DNA from: Holothuria scabra
Lineage: Eukaryota; Echinodermata; Holothuroidea; Aspidochirotida; Holothuriidae
Direction: 5' to 3'
Assembly (NCBI GenBank): GCA_037179385.1
Contig: CM074185.1
Coordinates: 13,338,866 to 13,402,865 of the forward strand
Length of the DNA stretch: 64,000 nt
Positions 47,723-59,474 of the stretch are shown piece after piece. The notes beneath the pieces were generated by a model. It saw only the letters and a program-made list of their open reading frames with translations. It was not told where the DNA came from and did not search any database. A program made the translations under genes and the position numbers. Position 1 is the first letter of the stretch, and the number at the start of each line of letters is the position of its first letter.

Positions 47723-49377
47723 GAAAGCCGGACTGCCGGAGTAGCCGGAGAAAAACACAGGGATACACGGCGGTTTTTATGGTCAAAATCAAAAGCACGT
47801 ATGCCTACCCATTTCCTCTCGCTGGAATTTAGAAACCACAAACTTACTAATTCTAAACCATTACGAGCGTAACATTTAAGTTTACAAATTTGATTGGTGC
47901 GGAAACTCCGTTGGTGTTAATTACCTTTTACACAATGCAATGAATACAAGTAGAGTGTACTCACACCACACAATAACCGACGCGTATAGGCCTGGTGGAC
48001 ATTACCACAATGGTCAAGGGCACAGATACACGGAATATTGTCAAAGCACCATTCGAACAGAAGTGGGCTGTTAATCTTTGTGTTATAACGTACATTGACT
48101 GAAATGGGCACCCAGAAGCAACAAAGGAGTAGCGTGGATGGACCGGGATGTATTTTACAAACTCACTGCGTTTTTATCAAGAGTGATTGCCTTTAACTGT
48201 AACTGTATTTCTCTTGCATCAGGTACACTGTATATTGCATATGAGGTACAGTATCACACATGTTTACATGATATGTTGTCGTCGAGGCTATAGGCCTTTG
48301 GATAAAAAAGGGCCAATTGTTTTCTCTATTTGTTTTTGATGGAAATTAAACTTTCCATATGTACAACTTTGTCGTTTGTTGGAGCTTACACGGATAGGCA
48401 TGTGATCTATTGATCCAGATTTCGGCATCACAATTTGAAGCTGATGAAAACCTTTTAACAGCATAATTCAGGTAACTGAGATTTAAAATGTCTGCATCAT
48501 GACGGAGGTCATAAAGAAAGTTTTTGCCAACTGGTCGCTACAAAAATAGGCTCCGCCTATTGGGACACCATTTTCTACGTAGGCATACAATTTCCCATCA
48601 AGCAAGAAAAATCAAAGGATTTTAGACAATGCAAACGTGTATATTTATGCAACTGCCAACATTCGGAATATTCTAAATACAGGCGTAAATGAAACTGGAA
48701 GAACAAAATCAAGCGAAGTAACTTCAGTTGTTGGAGTCACGGTCACTGTTTTTTTAAACCCAAGACAAAATATCACGATATAGTCCAGCATACTGTACGT
48801 TCCGGAGTTAACTCTTCCAAATAGTGAAATCTCATTTGAGTTATTCTAGTTTGAAGTCTTCAGAACTTAAAAGGATGACATTCAAGAGCAGTCGCCACAA
48901 ATTTATTGGGAAGCAGCAGCTAAATCTCACAATTTTGCTCTCACGGTCTTCAACTTTATCTTTTAAAATATGTTAGGACTTCAACCATGCACATTCAACG
49001 TAAAACAAGCTGTGACTCAAAAACTATTTCATGTTTGAGGAGAACAAAAATACTATTTCATGATCCTGAACAGCCAATCATGAAACAGGACAGTGTACTG
49101 CACTACAATACGTACTTCAAGTTTAGGTGACTGTTCTTGCCCTTCAAGATTGAAAAACTGTAGCGTTGCACCTAACTCCATGTATTCAGTGTGTAAAGCT
49201 ACGTTTTCATTGCTGACATCTTAACAGTTTTATCCTGATATATAAACAGTACATATAGTTTCAAGCCCCCCCCCCCCCCGTAGTAAAGCTGTAAATAAAA
49301 GATTAACGATCGTTGTGGAAATGATTATTCTTGACCTCTTGCATTGACACGGATACATGATGGACTTAAACGTTTAA
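47723..49377. other. non-coding, nothing recognised
   Basis: No gene or complete repeat seen apart from a C run at 49267-49279. Confidence 0.35.
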
Positions 49378-49877
49378 TGAGGGATCTTGGCTTTTGTCCC
49401 GCGAAGCTGAAGTCTCCGTAATTTTATAACAAAACAGTGGACGTACTTAAGCCTCTAGATGGGGATTTCTTAGTTTATTCTTAGTTGCAAAAAGAGGTAG
49501 CTGTGATCATTATGGAAATGTGTATGTTGTGCCTAAGTTGGAACTTGGCTTTTGACCCTCCCACTAGGAAACACTTTGGTTAAATTAACCAATGACTGGA
49601 CCAGCTACTGTACGCACCGAATCAAGAGTGGTCAAACAGTGTGACTAAACTGTTGTCAAATTTGACCACTTATTGGTCAAATGTGACCACTTATTGGTCA
49701 AATTTGACCATGGAATGGTCAGATTTGACCAAAGGCTATAGTTACACTATTTGACCAATTTTGGTTTGGTGCGCAGTTGACCCATTCGTTGGTTTATTTT
49801 GTGTTTTAGGGTAGGAGGGCCAAAAGCCAAGATCCTTCATACTGATAGAGAACTTGGCTTTTAATTGCCCCTCTTAG
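49378..49877 (-). repeat. second locus of the ~29-bp palindromic modules (left part)
   Basis: Modules at about 49378-49404, 49538-49564, 49812-49842 and 49847-49877, mostly inverted relative to the 22-kb locus (e.g. GGGATCTTGGCTTTTGTCCC); the module at 49812 is in direct orientation. A small TIR element lies between them at 49611-49775. Confidence 0.7.
49611..49775. mobile_element. ~165-bp MITE rich in TTGGTCAAA
   Basis: Left TACGCACCGAATCAAGAGTG pairs with the inverse of AATTTTGGTTTGGTGCGCA. The body alternates TTGGTCAAA and TTTGACCA six or more times. The ends differ from the CACTCT family, but the body plan is similar. Confidence 0.65.
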
Positions 49878-49955
49878 ACTCACCTTTAACCTGCTACGTT
49901 ATATACGTTATATACGTGTAATAAATTTTTAACATGAAAAACTTTCATTGCATGC

Positions 49956-50521
49956 GGAACTGATGTGTATGAAGGGTACCGAGTTTTATCCTCGATACTT
50001 TAGCCTATATATAGGACGCGTGCAATTACAATAGGACGTCTTGAAAATATGAGAAAAAAAGTGTCTTTTGTGGTTGAATTATCGTATAACGGTTCCTCAG
50101 TTTTGTCCTTCATACAAGTTGAATGAAGTATGAGAGATCTTGAATTTTACCCCCCATGAAATTTAAATCAAATTCCTCCCGCACATGTATAAAGGTTCCT
50201 CAGTTTTGTCCTTCATACAAGTTGAATGAAGTATGAGAGATCTTGAATTTTACCCCCATGAAATTTAAATCAAATTCCTCCCGCACATGGGAACTGATGT
50301 GTATGAAGGGTACCGAGTTTTATCCTCAATACTTTAGCCTATATATAGGACGTGTGCAATTACAATAGGACGTCTTGAAAATATGAGAAAAAAAGTGTCT
50401 TTTGTGGTTGAATTATCTTATAAAGGTTCCTCAGTTTTGTCCTTCATACAAGTTGAATGAAGTATGAGAGATCTTGAATTTTACCCCCCATGAAATTTAA
50501 ATCAAATTCCTCCCGCACATG
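49956..50521 (+). repeat. duplicated module block, A-B / B / A-B
   Basis: A ~232-bp unit (49956-50187) is followed by a copy of its last ~100 bp (50188-50288) and then by the whole unit again (50285-50521), nearly identical. Each unit carries palindromic modules such as GTATGAAGGGTACCGAGTTT, CAGTTTTGTCCTTCATAC and ATGAGAGATCTTGAATTTTA. Low divergence indicates recent duplication. Confidence 0.9.
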
Positions 50522-51769
50522 TACATTTAAGGTTAAAATCAGTCAATTGAGCATACGGATGACCATTAATATCCATATTTGCCAAATTCTTTGCATAAAA
50601 ATATATTTTGGCTTTGAAGGCCTTGCTGCAGCGATGACTTTCAAAAAAGGTATCTAAAAAGTCATTTTTTCGAATTCTTTTTGCTGTTTTCAATTTATTC
50701 TTACAAAATGGACGTTTTCGGTTCGGTAAAATAAAAATAACGTGTAAATATTGCGTTTTCTTGAATAGGTGATGAGGGTGCTTCTTATTTTGAATATTTC
50801 TGAATATAAATGAACTTTTTGTGAGATATTTCGGAAGAAATATCTCTCAGTTTAAAATTTTGTAAAATTGTTGATAAAATGCTCGTAGCTCAATAAAATT
50901 TGAAGAAAAAATTAGAGACATAACTTTAATGTTTCCTTTTGGTTTTTTTCTATCTAAATCTAAGCAATCACCGTCGTACTTTTCATGAAATTTTAACGTT
51001 TAATAGAAAATTAATGGCCATTTCGCCGAAGTTGTATTTTTTATTGAAATAATTCAAAATAAGTTAAACTTTTTGAAATTCCGGCAAAATTTTTTAAGAT
51101 TTACAGATTGCAATTTTTTGAAAATCGTTGCAACCGTGTTAAAGGACAATACCCGCATCTAGTCAACCGCAGTGCAAAGTGGACTAGAGAATGAAAGTGC
51201 CCCTTCAGAAGGGCCGCCTATTATTAAATGTTTTTGCAAGTAAAATTTGATGGCCTGGAAAGAATTGACCTGGAATCGGATGCCAACGATCCGGATATCC
51301 GAGACTGGCGGCCACTGCGATGGAAATTTACCGTCTCAAAATTCGGTAGGTGGTCTCGATTAAAGCCTTTGTGTGTGCAATGCTTCCTTAATTTATCATA
51401 AAACGTGACAAGTTTGCTTCACAATAAAAAGTTAGACAGCCCGACACCGCATACCGGCATACCCGCATATGGTCATAACATGAGCTGTCGCAGAATTTCA
51501 ACAGGTCTTTCTTGGTTTCATACCCAAGAAAGTAAGAGAACCTTTTCCGTAGAGCAAGTACGAAAGACGGACAGAATTTAAGTGGGGGTACTTTTGGCAT
51601 CAATAAGCATTTGCTACTGTTACATATGAAAAAGTCACCTTTACATGCATCGGTGGAAAAAGATCCATGATGAACATATTATTAAGGGCAGTATATTAAA
51701 ATGTAAATTTGTGAGAGACCGAAGAAATATTTTTGGTACATATTTACTGTAGATGTATTGCAACCTAAC
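50522..51769. other. AT-rich non-coding DNA
   Basis: Many homopolymeric A/T stretches; no gene. The 5' limit of the following LINE is unclear, so its upstream part may reach into this stretch. Confidence 0.35.
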
Positions 51770-51857
51770 CCTAGCTTTTGAGGGTATGTTGTTTGAGGGA
51801 CAAACTGTATAGAAAACTTTTGAAATAGCCAAAGAATGAAAATAAAGCACAATTTAA

Positions 51858-52513
51858 AGAGCCACACCTCTCACCCCAAACTACAATTTTGGTACGGGGG
51901 TACCGAAATTCTCAATTGGCGGTGACGTCTCCTCTTGAGAAATCAACATAGACACCCCAGTACATCAAAGGCGGTGTGGGGTGTAACTGATATCTGAGTT
52001 TGTCACATGATCTGTGCCCTAAAATGAGCTAAGCTCTCATTGTATTCTCACTGCGTGAAAAGCAATTAACACATGCTTGATTGACCTGTAAGCTAACCTC
52101 AAACGTTACGTAACTTTTGCGTATTTTAATATATCTGTTACTGTCAATCGATTAATCAGACGTGAAATGTGACTGTGTCAAGTGTGGGTGTAGTGAGCTT
52201 CATTTCCTCCCTTAGGCGATGAGAGGTAATCAGACAGAAAAGGAGAATGTCACAAAAAGTAAGAAGGAACCTTTCATCATGGCCCAGCTCTTTGATTGAC
52301 CGCTAATTCAAACAATGCATGAATACAGAGTACCAAAGCTTATATTACACAGCATGAACGGTACTGAGAGTGTTTTTCTTTACTCACCTTGAAGCAATGA
52401 ACTGAGATTGTATCTGGATGAGCATGAATTTCAGACAATTGAGGAAGGGGCTTAAGTAAGAAGGTTATGAGAATTGGTACTGTTTGGCAGTTTGGGGTGA
52501 GAGAAATGGGCCT
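51858..52513. mobile_element. 656-bp TTAA-flanked non-autonomous DNA element
   Basis: TIRs start AGAGCCACACCTCTCACCCC and, inverted, AGGCCCATTTCTCTCACCCC; TTAA stands at 51854-51857 and 52514-52517. TTAA duplication is typical of piggyBac and Kolobok groups, so either is possible. No transposase. LINE protein is recognisable directly on both sides (KNENKAQFK before, NRNTLNHF after), so this is a nested insertion. Relatives: 42830-43100 and 57612-57957. Confidence 0.85.
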
Positions 52514-53050
52514 TTAAAAAACCGTAACACACTGAACCACTTTATACGCATTGTTAAAAGGAATTACTATCATGAACTGTTCAATGACTGCAAAAATGAT
52601 TGTGAAAAGTACATGGCAAAATATTAAACAAAATTATCCATAAGAATAGGTCAAATGACAGTTTAGGCTTGAAACTTTCAAAGATAGGGTCTCGTAAAAT
52701 CGCTAATGCATTCAATAATTTCTTTGTTAATCTTCTTTGTTAATCTGGACCGTCTCTGTCTGATAAAACAAATCAGACCAGTACTTACATTTTTTAGAGT
52801 CTACATGGGAGAAATAATTTTAGTTCATTTCTCTTGTTCCTTATGATTATGACTGCCTGAAACCAGGAAAGTCTGCAGGTTTCGATGATTTACTCCTCTC
52901 AATTATACGTACGGTTATACATTCATTACCAAACCATTAGAACATCAGAATCTTCAATAATTTTCTAAAGCTAGGAATTTTTCCTGATGATATGAAAAAG
53001 GCAAAATTTGTTCCAATTTACAAGAGTGGCGATGCTGTGTACTTTGTTAA

Positions 53051-53547
53051 AGGCAGTGTGACATGAAAATGACAAAATTGGGTATTGGATGTAAAAAGCA
53101 TTAAAAACCATGAAAATTGTCACAATTTCCATCACAATCCATAAAAAATTGACCATTGTATTGTACGTGGCTAATGTTATCCTTTGTTTTTACAATCTTC
53201 ATTTCAAGGACAGTTGTAACATTAGTTTGTTCTGAAGGTTTTATTTTGGAAGTTTAAATTATATCCTTAAAAATCACCAGTATCAATTACCAAACCATTA
53301 ACAAACTGATGACTAATTAAGGGATAATTTATGTAGGGTTAACAAAAGAAATATCAAAACTTCGCAACACTCCACATCATTATTTTTGTATAAACAACAG
53401 ATTTTTCAGAAACATCGAACTTTGAAGAGCTATATCTTGAGAACCGTCAAAGATATTGAAATAATTCCAACGGATTTTTCCTTACAAAACTCAACTCTAC
53501 AACTGCTAAGTAGAGTCAGGTCATTTTGATGATATATCACACTACCT
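53051..53547. mobile_element. 497-bp TTAA-flanked MITE inside the LINE RT
   Basis: TIRs AGGCAGTGTGACATGAAAAT and, inverted, AGGTAGTGTGATATATCATC; TTAA at 53047-53050 and 53548-53551. Removing the element with one TTAA rejoins the LINE codons as ...VYFV-NYRPLSV, exactly the expected RT motif, which proves the insertion and its boundaries. Non-coding. Confidence 0.93.
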
Positions 53548-53551
53548 TTAA

Positions 53552-54334
53552 CTATCGCCCTCTTTCCGTTTGCTAGGTCTTCCAAAAATTCTAGAGAGAT
53601 TAATGTTTGAAGGAGTACAAAGTTTCCTTACAAAACATAATATTCTGTGTAATGGACAGTATGGTTTTCGCTCGGGACACTCAACCGAACTAGCCTTAGC
53701 TAATGCTATTGATGTGATTAGTACAGCCATTGACTTGCAAACTTCCTAAAGTGTTTTCCTGGATTTATCAAAGTCATTCGAAACATTAGACCACGTTACT
53801 CTTTTACGCAAACTAGTCCATTAAACCTATCGCATAATAGGTTCTTCATTCTCTTGGTTTAAAGGCTACTTATACATCATCAAATGCAGTTTGTAAAGGT
53901 TGTAAATAAATCTGACTCCTGAAATGTGAAATGTGGAGTTCGACAGGGTTCTATTTTTGGTCCTCTGCTGTTTATAATCTATATGAATGATATCAGTCTT
54001 GCATATAATCTAACATCTAATCTCATATTCTATTTGCCGATGATACGAATATTTTTCTCAAGTAATATTACAAACTACTGTCTGTAACGAGTTATCTTTA
54101 TTTTCAAAGTGGTTCGCTGCAAATAAGTTATTTCTGAGCGCATCTGAAATTAACTACGGCATCTAGTTTTCAACTCGTGTAATAGAAACTATGCCTTTGA
54201 TAAACGTGTTGAGGTCAACGAGTCAAGCAAGCCAATCATGTAAAATTTCTTGGGGTGTACATTGACTCAATTCTTTCATGGGAAAATCACATTTCATACG
54301 TCTTTGGTCAGGTCTCTAAAGGTGTAGGTAGCAA
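53552..54334 (+). pseudogene. reverse transcriptase core of the second LINE
   Basis: From NYRPLSV through GFRSGHST, the first catalytic Asp in VFLDLSKSFE, GVRQGSIFGPLLF and FADDTNIF to FLGVYIDS. At least eight stops or shifts, including TAA at about 53747 and one just before the FADD box. LDLSKAFDT is altered to LDLSKSFET. It polymerised cDNA at the nicked target in the active ancestor. Confidence 0.82.
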
Positions 54335-55275
54335 GTGGGAGCCTGGTACCTCCGAGGGTCAGGCACGGCAAGACAATCTAAGCGAAATGCCACCATCAGT
54401 TGGCGCGGAGCGTACAAGAAAATCCCCTCCAGATGGCAGGAAACGGCACTTCCCACCTTGACGTGTTTAAACTAGATGTAGCCAGCCGCAAATGCGGCAA
54501 TTTTTGAATGGATTTCAGCTTACCTAAGGCAGTACCTTACCCTTTAACAGGAAAACCAAAAGTAGTTGTGTCCCCCTCTGAGAAACTTTCTTTGCGTTAG
54601 ATTTCCTAGATGCAAAATGGTGCTATGTTTGGTAAAACTTTGAACTGATTATAGGCCTAAGTTTTAGGATTTTCTCTTTTTGGGGAGCATGAAAAATATC
54701 AAAATATTTTTAGTTTTTGTAGAGATTTTACAAGAGACATACATACTACCAGAGAAACAATGTGCAAAATGGTGCAGTATTTGTTCATCGGTACATTACG
54801 TAGTCAAAATTACAATACTACTAATAAATCTCTCAAAATAATTGAACCGCAAAGCAAAAGTATGGATCATGTGGGAAACATATCGTCCCCTTTCTGGAGT
54901 ACTGACGAATCGCAAATTTGGCAATGTGACGAATGTGCAAATTTGGCAATTTTGGCGTAGTGACGAATGCATTTTTTGCCGTAATCTGTTCACCTCAGCC
55001 TTAAAAATTGCACCGACTTTGTAAAATATATTATTTTCTACAATTCCAAACAGAAAAGCGATGAATACGGCGAAAATTCTCCAAATAAGGGTGTGTTTTA
55101 CACACATTCATCCATATTTTTTTTTTAAATTTTTACACATTTTATTTATTTATCGTTTTGAAGGAAATACTTCAAAGTTTACTTCCGTTACAACATTTTA
55201 TTTTTTTCAATTACTATCAGGACGCAAAAAATCTTGGGGGAGGGGCTATGCCCACCAGACCCCTCTTTGGCATAT
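54335..55275. mobile_element. third insertion in the LINE, of unclear type
   Basis: LINE homology stops after KGVG and resumes at PDHTNGL with about 60 expected residues missing. The left 130 bp have weak inverted ends (CAAGTGGGAG, CTTCCCACCTTG). The next part shares AGATGCAAAATGGTGCT with 44740-44757. Several elements, or an insertion with a deletion, are possible. Confidence 0.5.
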
Positions 55276-55680
55276 ATGCTTTGCTCGCCCTCCTGATCAT
55301 ACCAACGGCTTATGTAAATCATTGAACCTTCTAAAACTAAATGACATAATAGTCTGAGTATTTCAACATTAACTTATCGTTTCTTGAATAACGCTCTGCC
55401 ATCACCTTTCTACAGCCTTTTCAAGAAAAAATGCTCGTTTCACTCGTACAGCACTAGAAATAGGTCACTCCTTCGACCTGTGTACGGGAAAATCCTCACT
55501 AGATACAGTTTGAGATATCTCGCTGTGAAAGTATGGAAACGCCTTTCAGGTCAGCTTAATCTTGCATGGATACCTTCAGTAAAATCTTTTAGAACTGTTA
55601 TACTAATAACAGCTCCTTGGTCTTACGGCGTTACAATGATAAACCTATACCTAGTATCCTCTAGTAACGTCCTAAGATAA
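55276..55680 (+). pseudogene. LINE C-terminal region
   Basis: Encodes the post-RT segment PDHTNGLCKSLNLLKLNDII, then in a shifted frame (55384-55680) ALPSPFYSLFKKK, YSTRNRSLLRPV and SLRYLAVKVWKRLS, which match the conserved tail of CR1/L2-like ORF2 proteins. Split by a stop and a frameshift around 55357-55384. Confidence 0.75.
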
Positions 55681-55902
55681 GGAGGAGGAGGTCGGTAAGG
55701 TTATTGGGGAGGGAAGGAGAATGGGGTAGGGGGTGTTAGACCTAAGTGTACTTTTTGTAACTTTTGAAATTAAACTTTAGACAATGATTTAATGCTTTCT
55801 GGGGAGTTTGTTTTCTAGACAAACCCTCAAGGGTTTTTAACACCTTCCCTATTCACGACATTTCCTTATATGATTGCAAATGATCTGTCTCACATGTACG
55901 AC

Positions 55903-56108
55903 CAGTGGCGTAGCAACGGGGAGGGTTTTGGGGGCTAGAACCCCCCCCCCCCTCAATGACCCAACCTTGCAATGCAAAAATACGCCTAAAATAGCACTTT
56001 TTTTTCTCTCTATCCTACGAATTTACCCTTTTATCGTGACCCAACCACCCCCCCCCCCCCCCATTACACCAAAACCCTCCCCATGACATAATCCTGGCTA
56101 CGCGCCTG
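55903..56108. mobile_element. 206-bp hAT-like MITE in the LINE 3' UTR
   Basis: Ends CAGTGGCGTAGC and GGCTACGCGCCTG; inner arms GGGGAGGGTTTTGG and CCAAAACCCTCCCC. Flanks TGTACGAC (55895-55902) and TGTACGGC (56109-56116) match at seven of eight positions. It carries two long C runs. Joining the flanks restores a continuous LINE 3' UTR. Confidence 0.88.
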
Positions 56109-56159
56109 TGTACGGCACATTGTTGTGGAAAGAAACAAATAAAATGAAATGAAATAAAG

Positions 56160-56587
56160 ATGCCTTTGACCAGAGCTATGCTTACGAAAACGTCTATCGC
56201 ATAGTACACTCATAATTTGTGTTCCTTATTTTAAAATGGGCCATGAACTGTGCGTGAGCTAAAAACATTAAAATTCATGAACACTGTATTGGTTATGCGT
56301 TGACCTCGTCGTGGATGATAAATACGTTGAAACATTCTGCATTGTTAGTGAACGAAAACAGAACCAGCCTTGAAGGGGTAAGACTTGTTTTGAAGTGCGC
56401 AGTCACGCAAACAAGAGATCAACTTTAGATATATGAGTCATGTTTAGGCTAACTGTAATAACACTGGGGATGAGAAACTACGACTAAAAGCTGAATTTTA
56501 CAGTACCCAATTTCCTGCCTAAGACTTCAAGTGAAAATGAGATATTTTCCTGCCAGTGGGGTTGGGAGAAGAGGGTTACGTGTACTC
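56160..56587. other. non-coding, nothing recognised
   Basis: No features. Confidence 0.35.
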
Positions 56588-56589
56588 TA

Positions 56590-56820
56590 CACTCTAAAAT
56601 CAGTCTGGTCAAATTTAACAAGGACTTATTCACCAAGTTTTCTACATATCCTGATAAAGTTACCAAGTGTACTAGCCATTTTAACCAGGATATGTATGGA
56701 GACAGCAATAATCAACCATTTTCTGGTTGAAAATACCTGGGCCAGCATTTTAAACAGGAAATATATCGAAAATTGGTGACATCGTCCAGGTTAAAATTTG
56801 ACTAGGATGTTTTTAGAGTG
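56590..56820. mobile_element. CACTCTAAAA-ended MITE, 231 bp
   Basis: CACTCTAAAATCAGTCTGGT against the inverse of ACTAGGATGTTTTTAGAGTG. TA precedes it, CA follows (one change from a TA duplication). Body words TGGTCAAATTT and AAAATTTGACTAGG again echo the TTGGTCAAA theme. Confidence 0.8.
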
Positions 56821-56821
56821 C

Positions 56822-57611
56822 ATCCTCGTCTTATTCAACAACTATAGACGAATCCGGACAGCAAGAGATGGTCTGTTTTCAGCCGGCCATGAATGGGTCC
56901 AATCACCTTTTCGTCTTTCAATTTCCTTGAATACCTCTATCATGGATGGTCGAATACCGCTAAACTGTATATTGATTCCTTCAATTTCACTAAATGGTCT
57001 GAATTCCTTGAGGTTGGCCAAGTGTTGTCTTTAAGTGGACGTATAGCTTCTTCGGGAAGCAGTATCAAGTTTGGTTTCGCCGTACGGCCCTTTGCCAGAG
57101 GGTCGGGAGGACTTTTGAAAAAGTAATTTCACTGAATGTGAGGGTTTAAAATTCATGAACACAATTAGTGAAGAGGGTTTATGGCTGATGCTCCCCACAG
57201 TCACTAAACACAGGCGCTGATTGGGTTCGTCTATAGTAGTATTGGTACTTTCAACGACTTGCAGTGGCCTAGAGACGGGTCCACACAACCATTTTTTTGT
57301 CAGGATTAAAGTCGGCCACAACTGGGGACCATCAGCTCAACGGGCTACAGATAATTCTCACATGACTTCAGGAGTTTGTCAAGTGGGGTTTTTAGATATG
57401 TTTGAAGGCAAACCCTTTATATATGTACAGACTTGCCCTCATACATGACGGCTGGGATAAGTTCCTGATCATTCTGAAAATTTAAGATCAATCATCCCAA
57501 ACTTATTTGAAGCAACAGAAAACTCTCACAATTCACTTCTTTTCCTTATTCCAGGTTTTTTTTTTCAAACTATTTTAGTACTTCACATGCCGTGACGTTT
57601 CTGTTTAAGAA
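56822..57611. other. non-coding, nothing recognised
   Basis: Overlapping short frames on both strands at 56893-57448 have no recognisable features. Confidence 0.35.
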
Positions 57612-57957
57612 TACAAACAGACACCCCAGTAGATCAAAGGCGGTGTGGGGTGTAGCTGGGATCTAAGTTTGTTACATGATGTGTGCCCTCAAATGAGCAA
57701 TTTTCTACTGAGTTCACACTACTTGAAAAGCAATTAACATATGCTTGACTGGCGTGTTAGTTAACCCCAAATGTTACGCGGTAACTTCTTGTGTATTTTA
57801 ATATATCTGTTACTGTCAATCAATTAATGAGATGTGAAACCTGACTACATCAGGTATGCGTGTAGTGAATTCCTTTCCTTCCTGAAGCGACAAGAGGTAA
57901 TCAGGCCGAGAGGGAAGATATGCCAAAAACTAAGAAGGGATGTTTCATCATGAAGGA
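57612..57957. mobile_element. central fragment of the 51858-type element
   Basis: GACACCCCAGTAGATCAAAG to AAGGGATGTTTCATCATG parallels about 51944-52283 (roughly 80-85% alike by eye) but lacks both termini. Confidence 0.85.
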
Positions 57958-58109
57958 AGCCCGGAACCGTTGAGTACCACCGACCTCGGTTGATTGTTGG
58001 AAAGTAATTCGCCATCTTGTTTGTACGAGGCGTGAGTGTGAGGCGCAAACATTTTTTTTATGAATATGCAGGCTTACTTAGAAGTGAAAGGGAAAATTGA
58101 GTTTTGTAA

Positions 58110-58304
58110 GCGCTGTTCCCTATAGTGTAATGTAAATTCCCCCTAACCAGGTTGCCAGATATCATATGCGATGAGCGCTGTTCCCTATAGTGTAATGTAA
58201 ATTCCCCCTAACCAGGCTGCCAGATATCATATGCAATGAGCGCTGTTCCCTATAGTGTAATGCAAATTCCCCCTAACCAGGCTGCCAGATATCATATGCG
58301 ATGC
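58110..58304 (+). repeat. 65-bp tandem repeat, three copies
   Basis: Starts at 58110, 58175 and 58240, each GCGCTGTTCCCTATAGTGTA followed by a shared AACCAGGYTGCCAGATATCA segment. Two or three differences in total, so the array is young. Confidence 0.97.
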
Positions 58305-59470
58305 ATTGCCGTTCTCCTTTGGGCCCAATAAAGTGAATTTTGCCGGTTACTGAAGTTGCTTGAAGTTTAAAACTTTATAGTTTTTCAATCTCACAACTCA
58401 GTAGAACTAAAACTCATATCACTCTTTTTAGATTGCGCATACCAACTCAGTTTCCAATTTAAAGAGCCTTAAGCTCTACATTTCATTTTCGCCCACTTAT
58501 TGTGGAACATTTTATACACTTGTGTTACTTTCTGCTCATTTTGCAATTTGTTCATTTTCTACTGAAGTGTACATCTCATTAAGGCACCACTGCGTAGATT
58601 TTTCTTTCAAACCAGAGAAATATCATTCGGGGCTGTCGGAGGGGACGCGAATTTTCAACCAACTGAAGGTGAGGCTCCACTTGGATAGTGTTTCGGGTTC
58701 AACTGAACCCCCTTGTCGAAATGCATAGATCCACCGATGTGTTTTACAGGTGTCTTAACCCACGGTTAGTGTGAAAGTAACCGGTTAGGGTTAAAGGGAA
58801 AGGAACATGCTCCTTTCACAACCCGGCTCAAACTAAGAGAATGGTACAAAATTTCGTTTCACAAAGAGCGCCACCTATTAAAGATCCAACATTTAGCACC
58901 AGCTGTGAGCAATGCTTAGCAAGGAATTTCTCGATCGGTTGCAGTCATTGCTTTGTATTAAATGGGTTGTATTCTTTGTAAGGATTAGGGACTTGTTTGA
59001 GATCATCCCTACAATCAGACAGAAAATTCTATCTTGAGGTAGCGCACCACTAATACATGTCTCGTGGCCTTACACACTAAATTAGGCTATTTCCGTGCCC
59101 CTAGCTCCCAGTAGAAGTTTTCAACAAGGACATGACACACCTCTGATCTAAGCACACAATGCGGGCTTTCATGGCACTTTCAGATTTCCACACATGACCA
59201 ATAGCCACTCAAAAACTTCATTTTACAGAGCGGAGTAATACAATCGTAATGACACTAAAAGTGGTCAAATTGCCTTCAAGTTTGCCCAGTCTGTATTTCA
59301 TCTCTTTGTCTAAAAAATGCAAATGCAAAAATGATCATATTTTGCAAGTAACACAGTTAGAGACAACATCCCATAAAAAAATTAAAGCACTCCCTCTGTC
59401 AGTAAACATTTTCTCAGGCACGAGAATTGTAGTTAGTGGTCCGCTACATTAAACTGCACATCGCCTCGCA
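58305..59470. other. non-coding, nothing recognised
   Basis: An open frame at 58522-58728 lacks features. Confidence 0.35.
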
Positions 59471-59474
59471 TTAA

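Larger units (their letters stand above)
51770..56159 (+). mobile_element. CR1/L2/Jockey-type LINE, decayed, with four nested insertions
   Basis: Recognised pieces in order: the end of the segment before the RT (DKLYRKLL, then NRNTLNHFIRIVKRNYYHEL after the first insertion), KPGKSAGFDD, IFPDDMKKAKFVPIYKSGD, NYRPLSV, GQYGFRSGHST, VFLDLSKSFETLDHVTLL, GVRQGSIFGPLLF, FADDTNIF (FADD at 54033-54044), FLGVYIDSILSW, and after a gap PDHTNGLCKSLNLLKLNDII and the C-terminal YSTRNRSLLRPVYG region. The 3' UTR ends in a GAAAT/AAAAT-rich tail near 56159. Many stops and frameshifts are present. It is interrupted at 51858-52513, 53051-53547, about 54335-55275 and 55903-56108. The 5' end is not defined. Confidence 0.85.

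Noticed and set aside
47516..47872. Overlapping open frames on both strands
   Set aside because: They fall in the GC-rich end of the hAT-like element, where stops are rare by composition.
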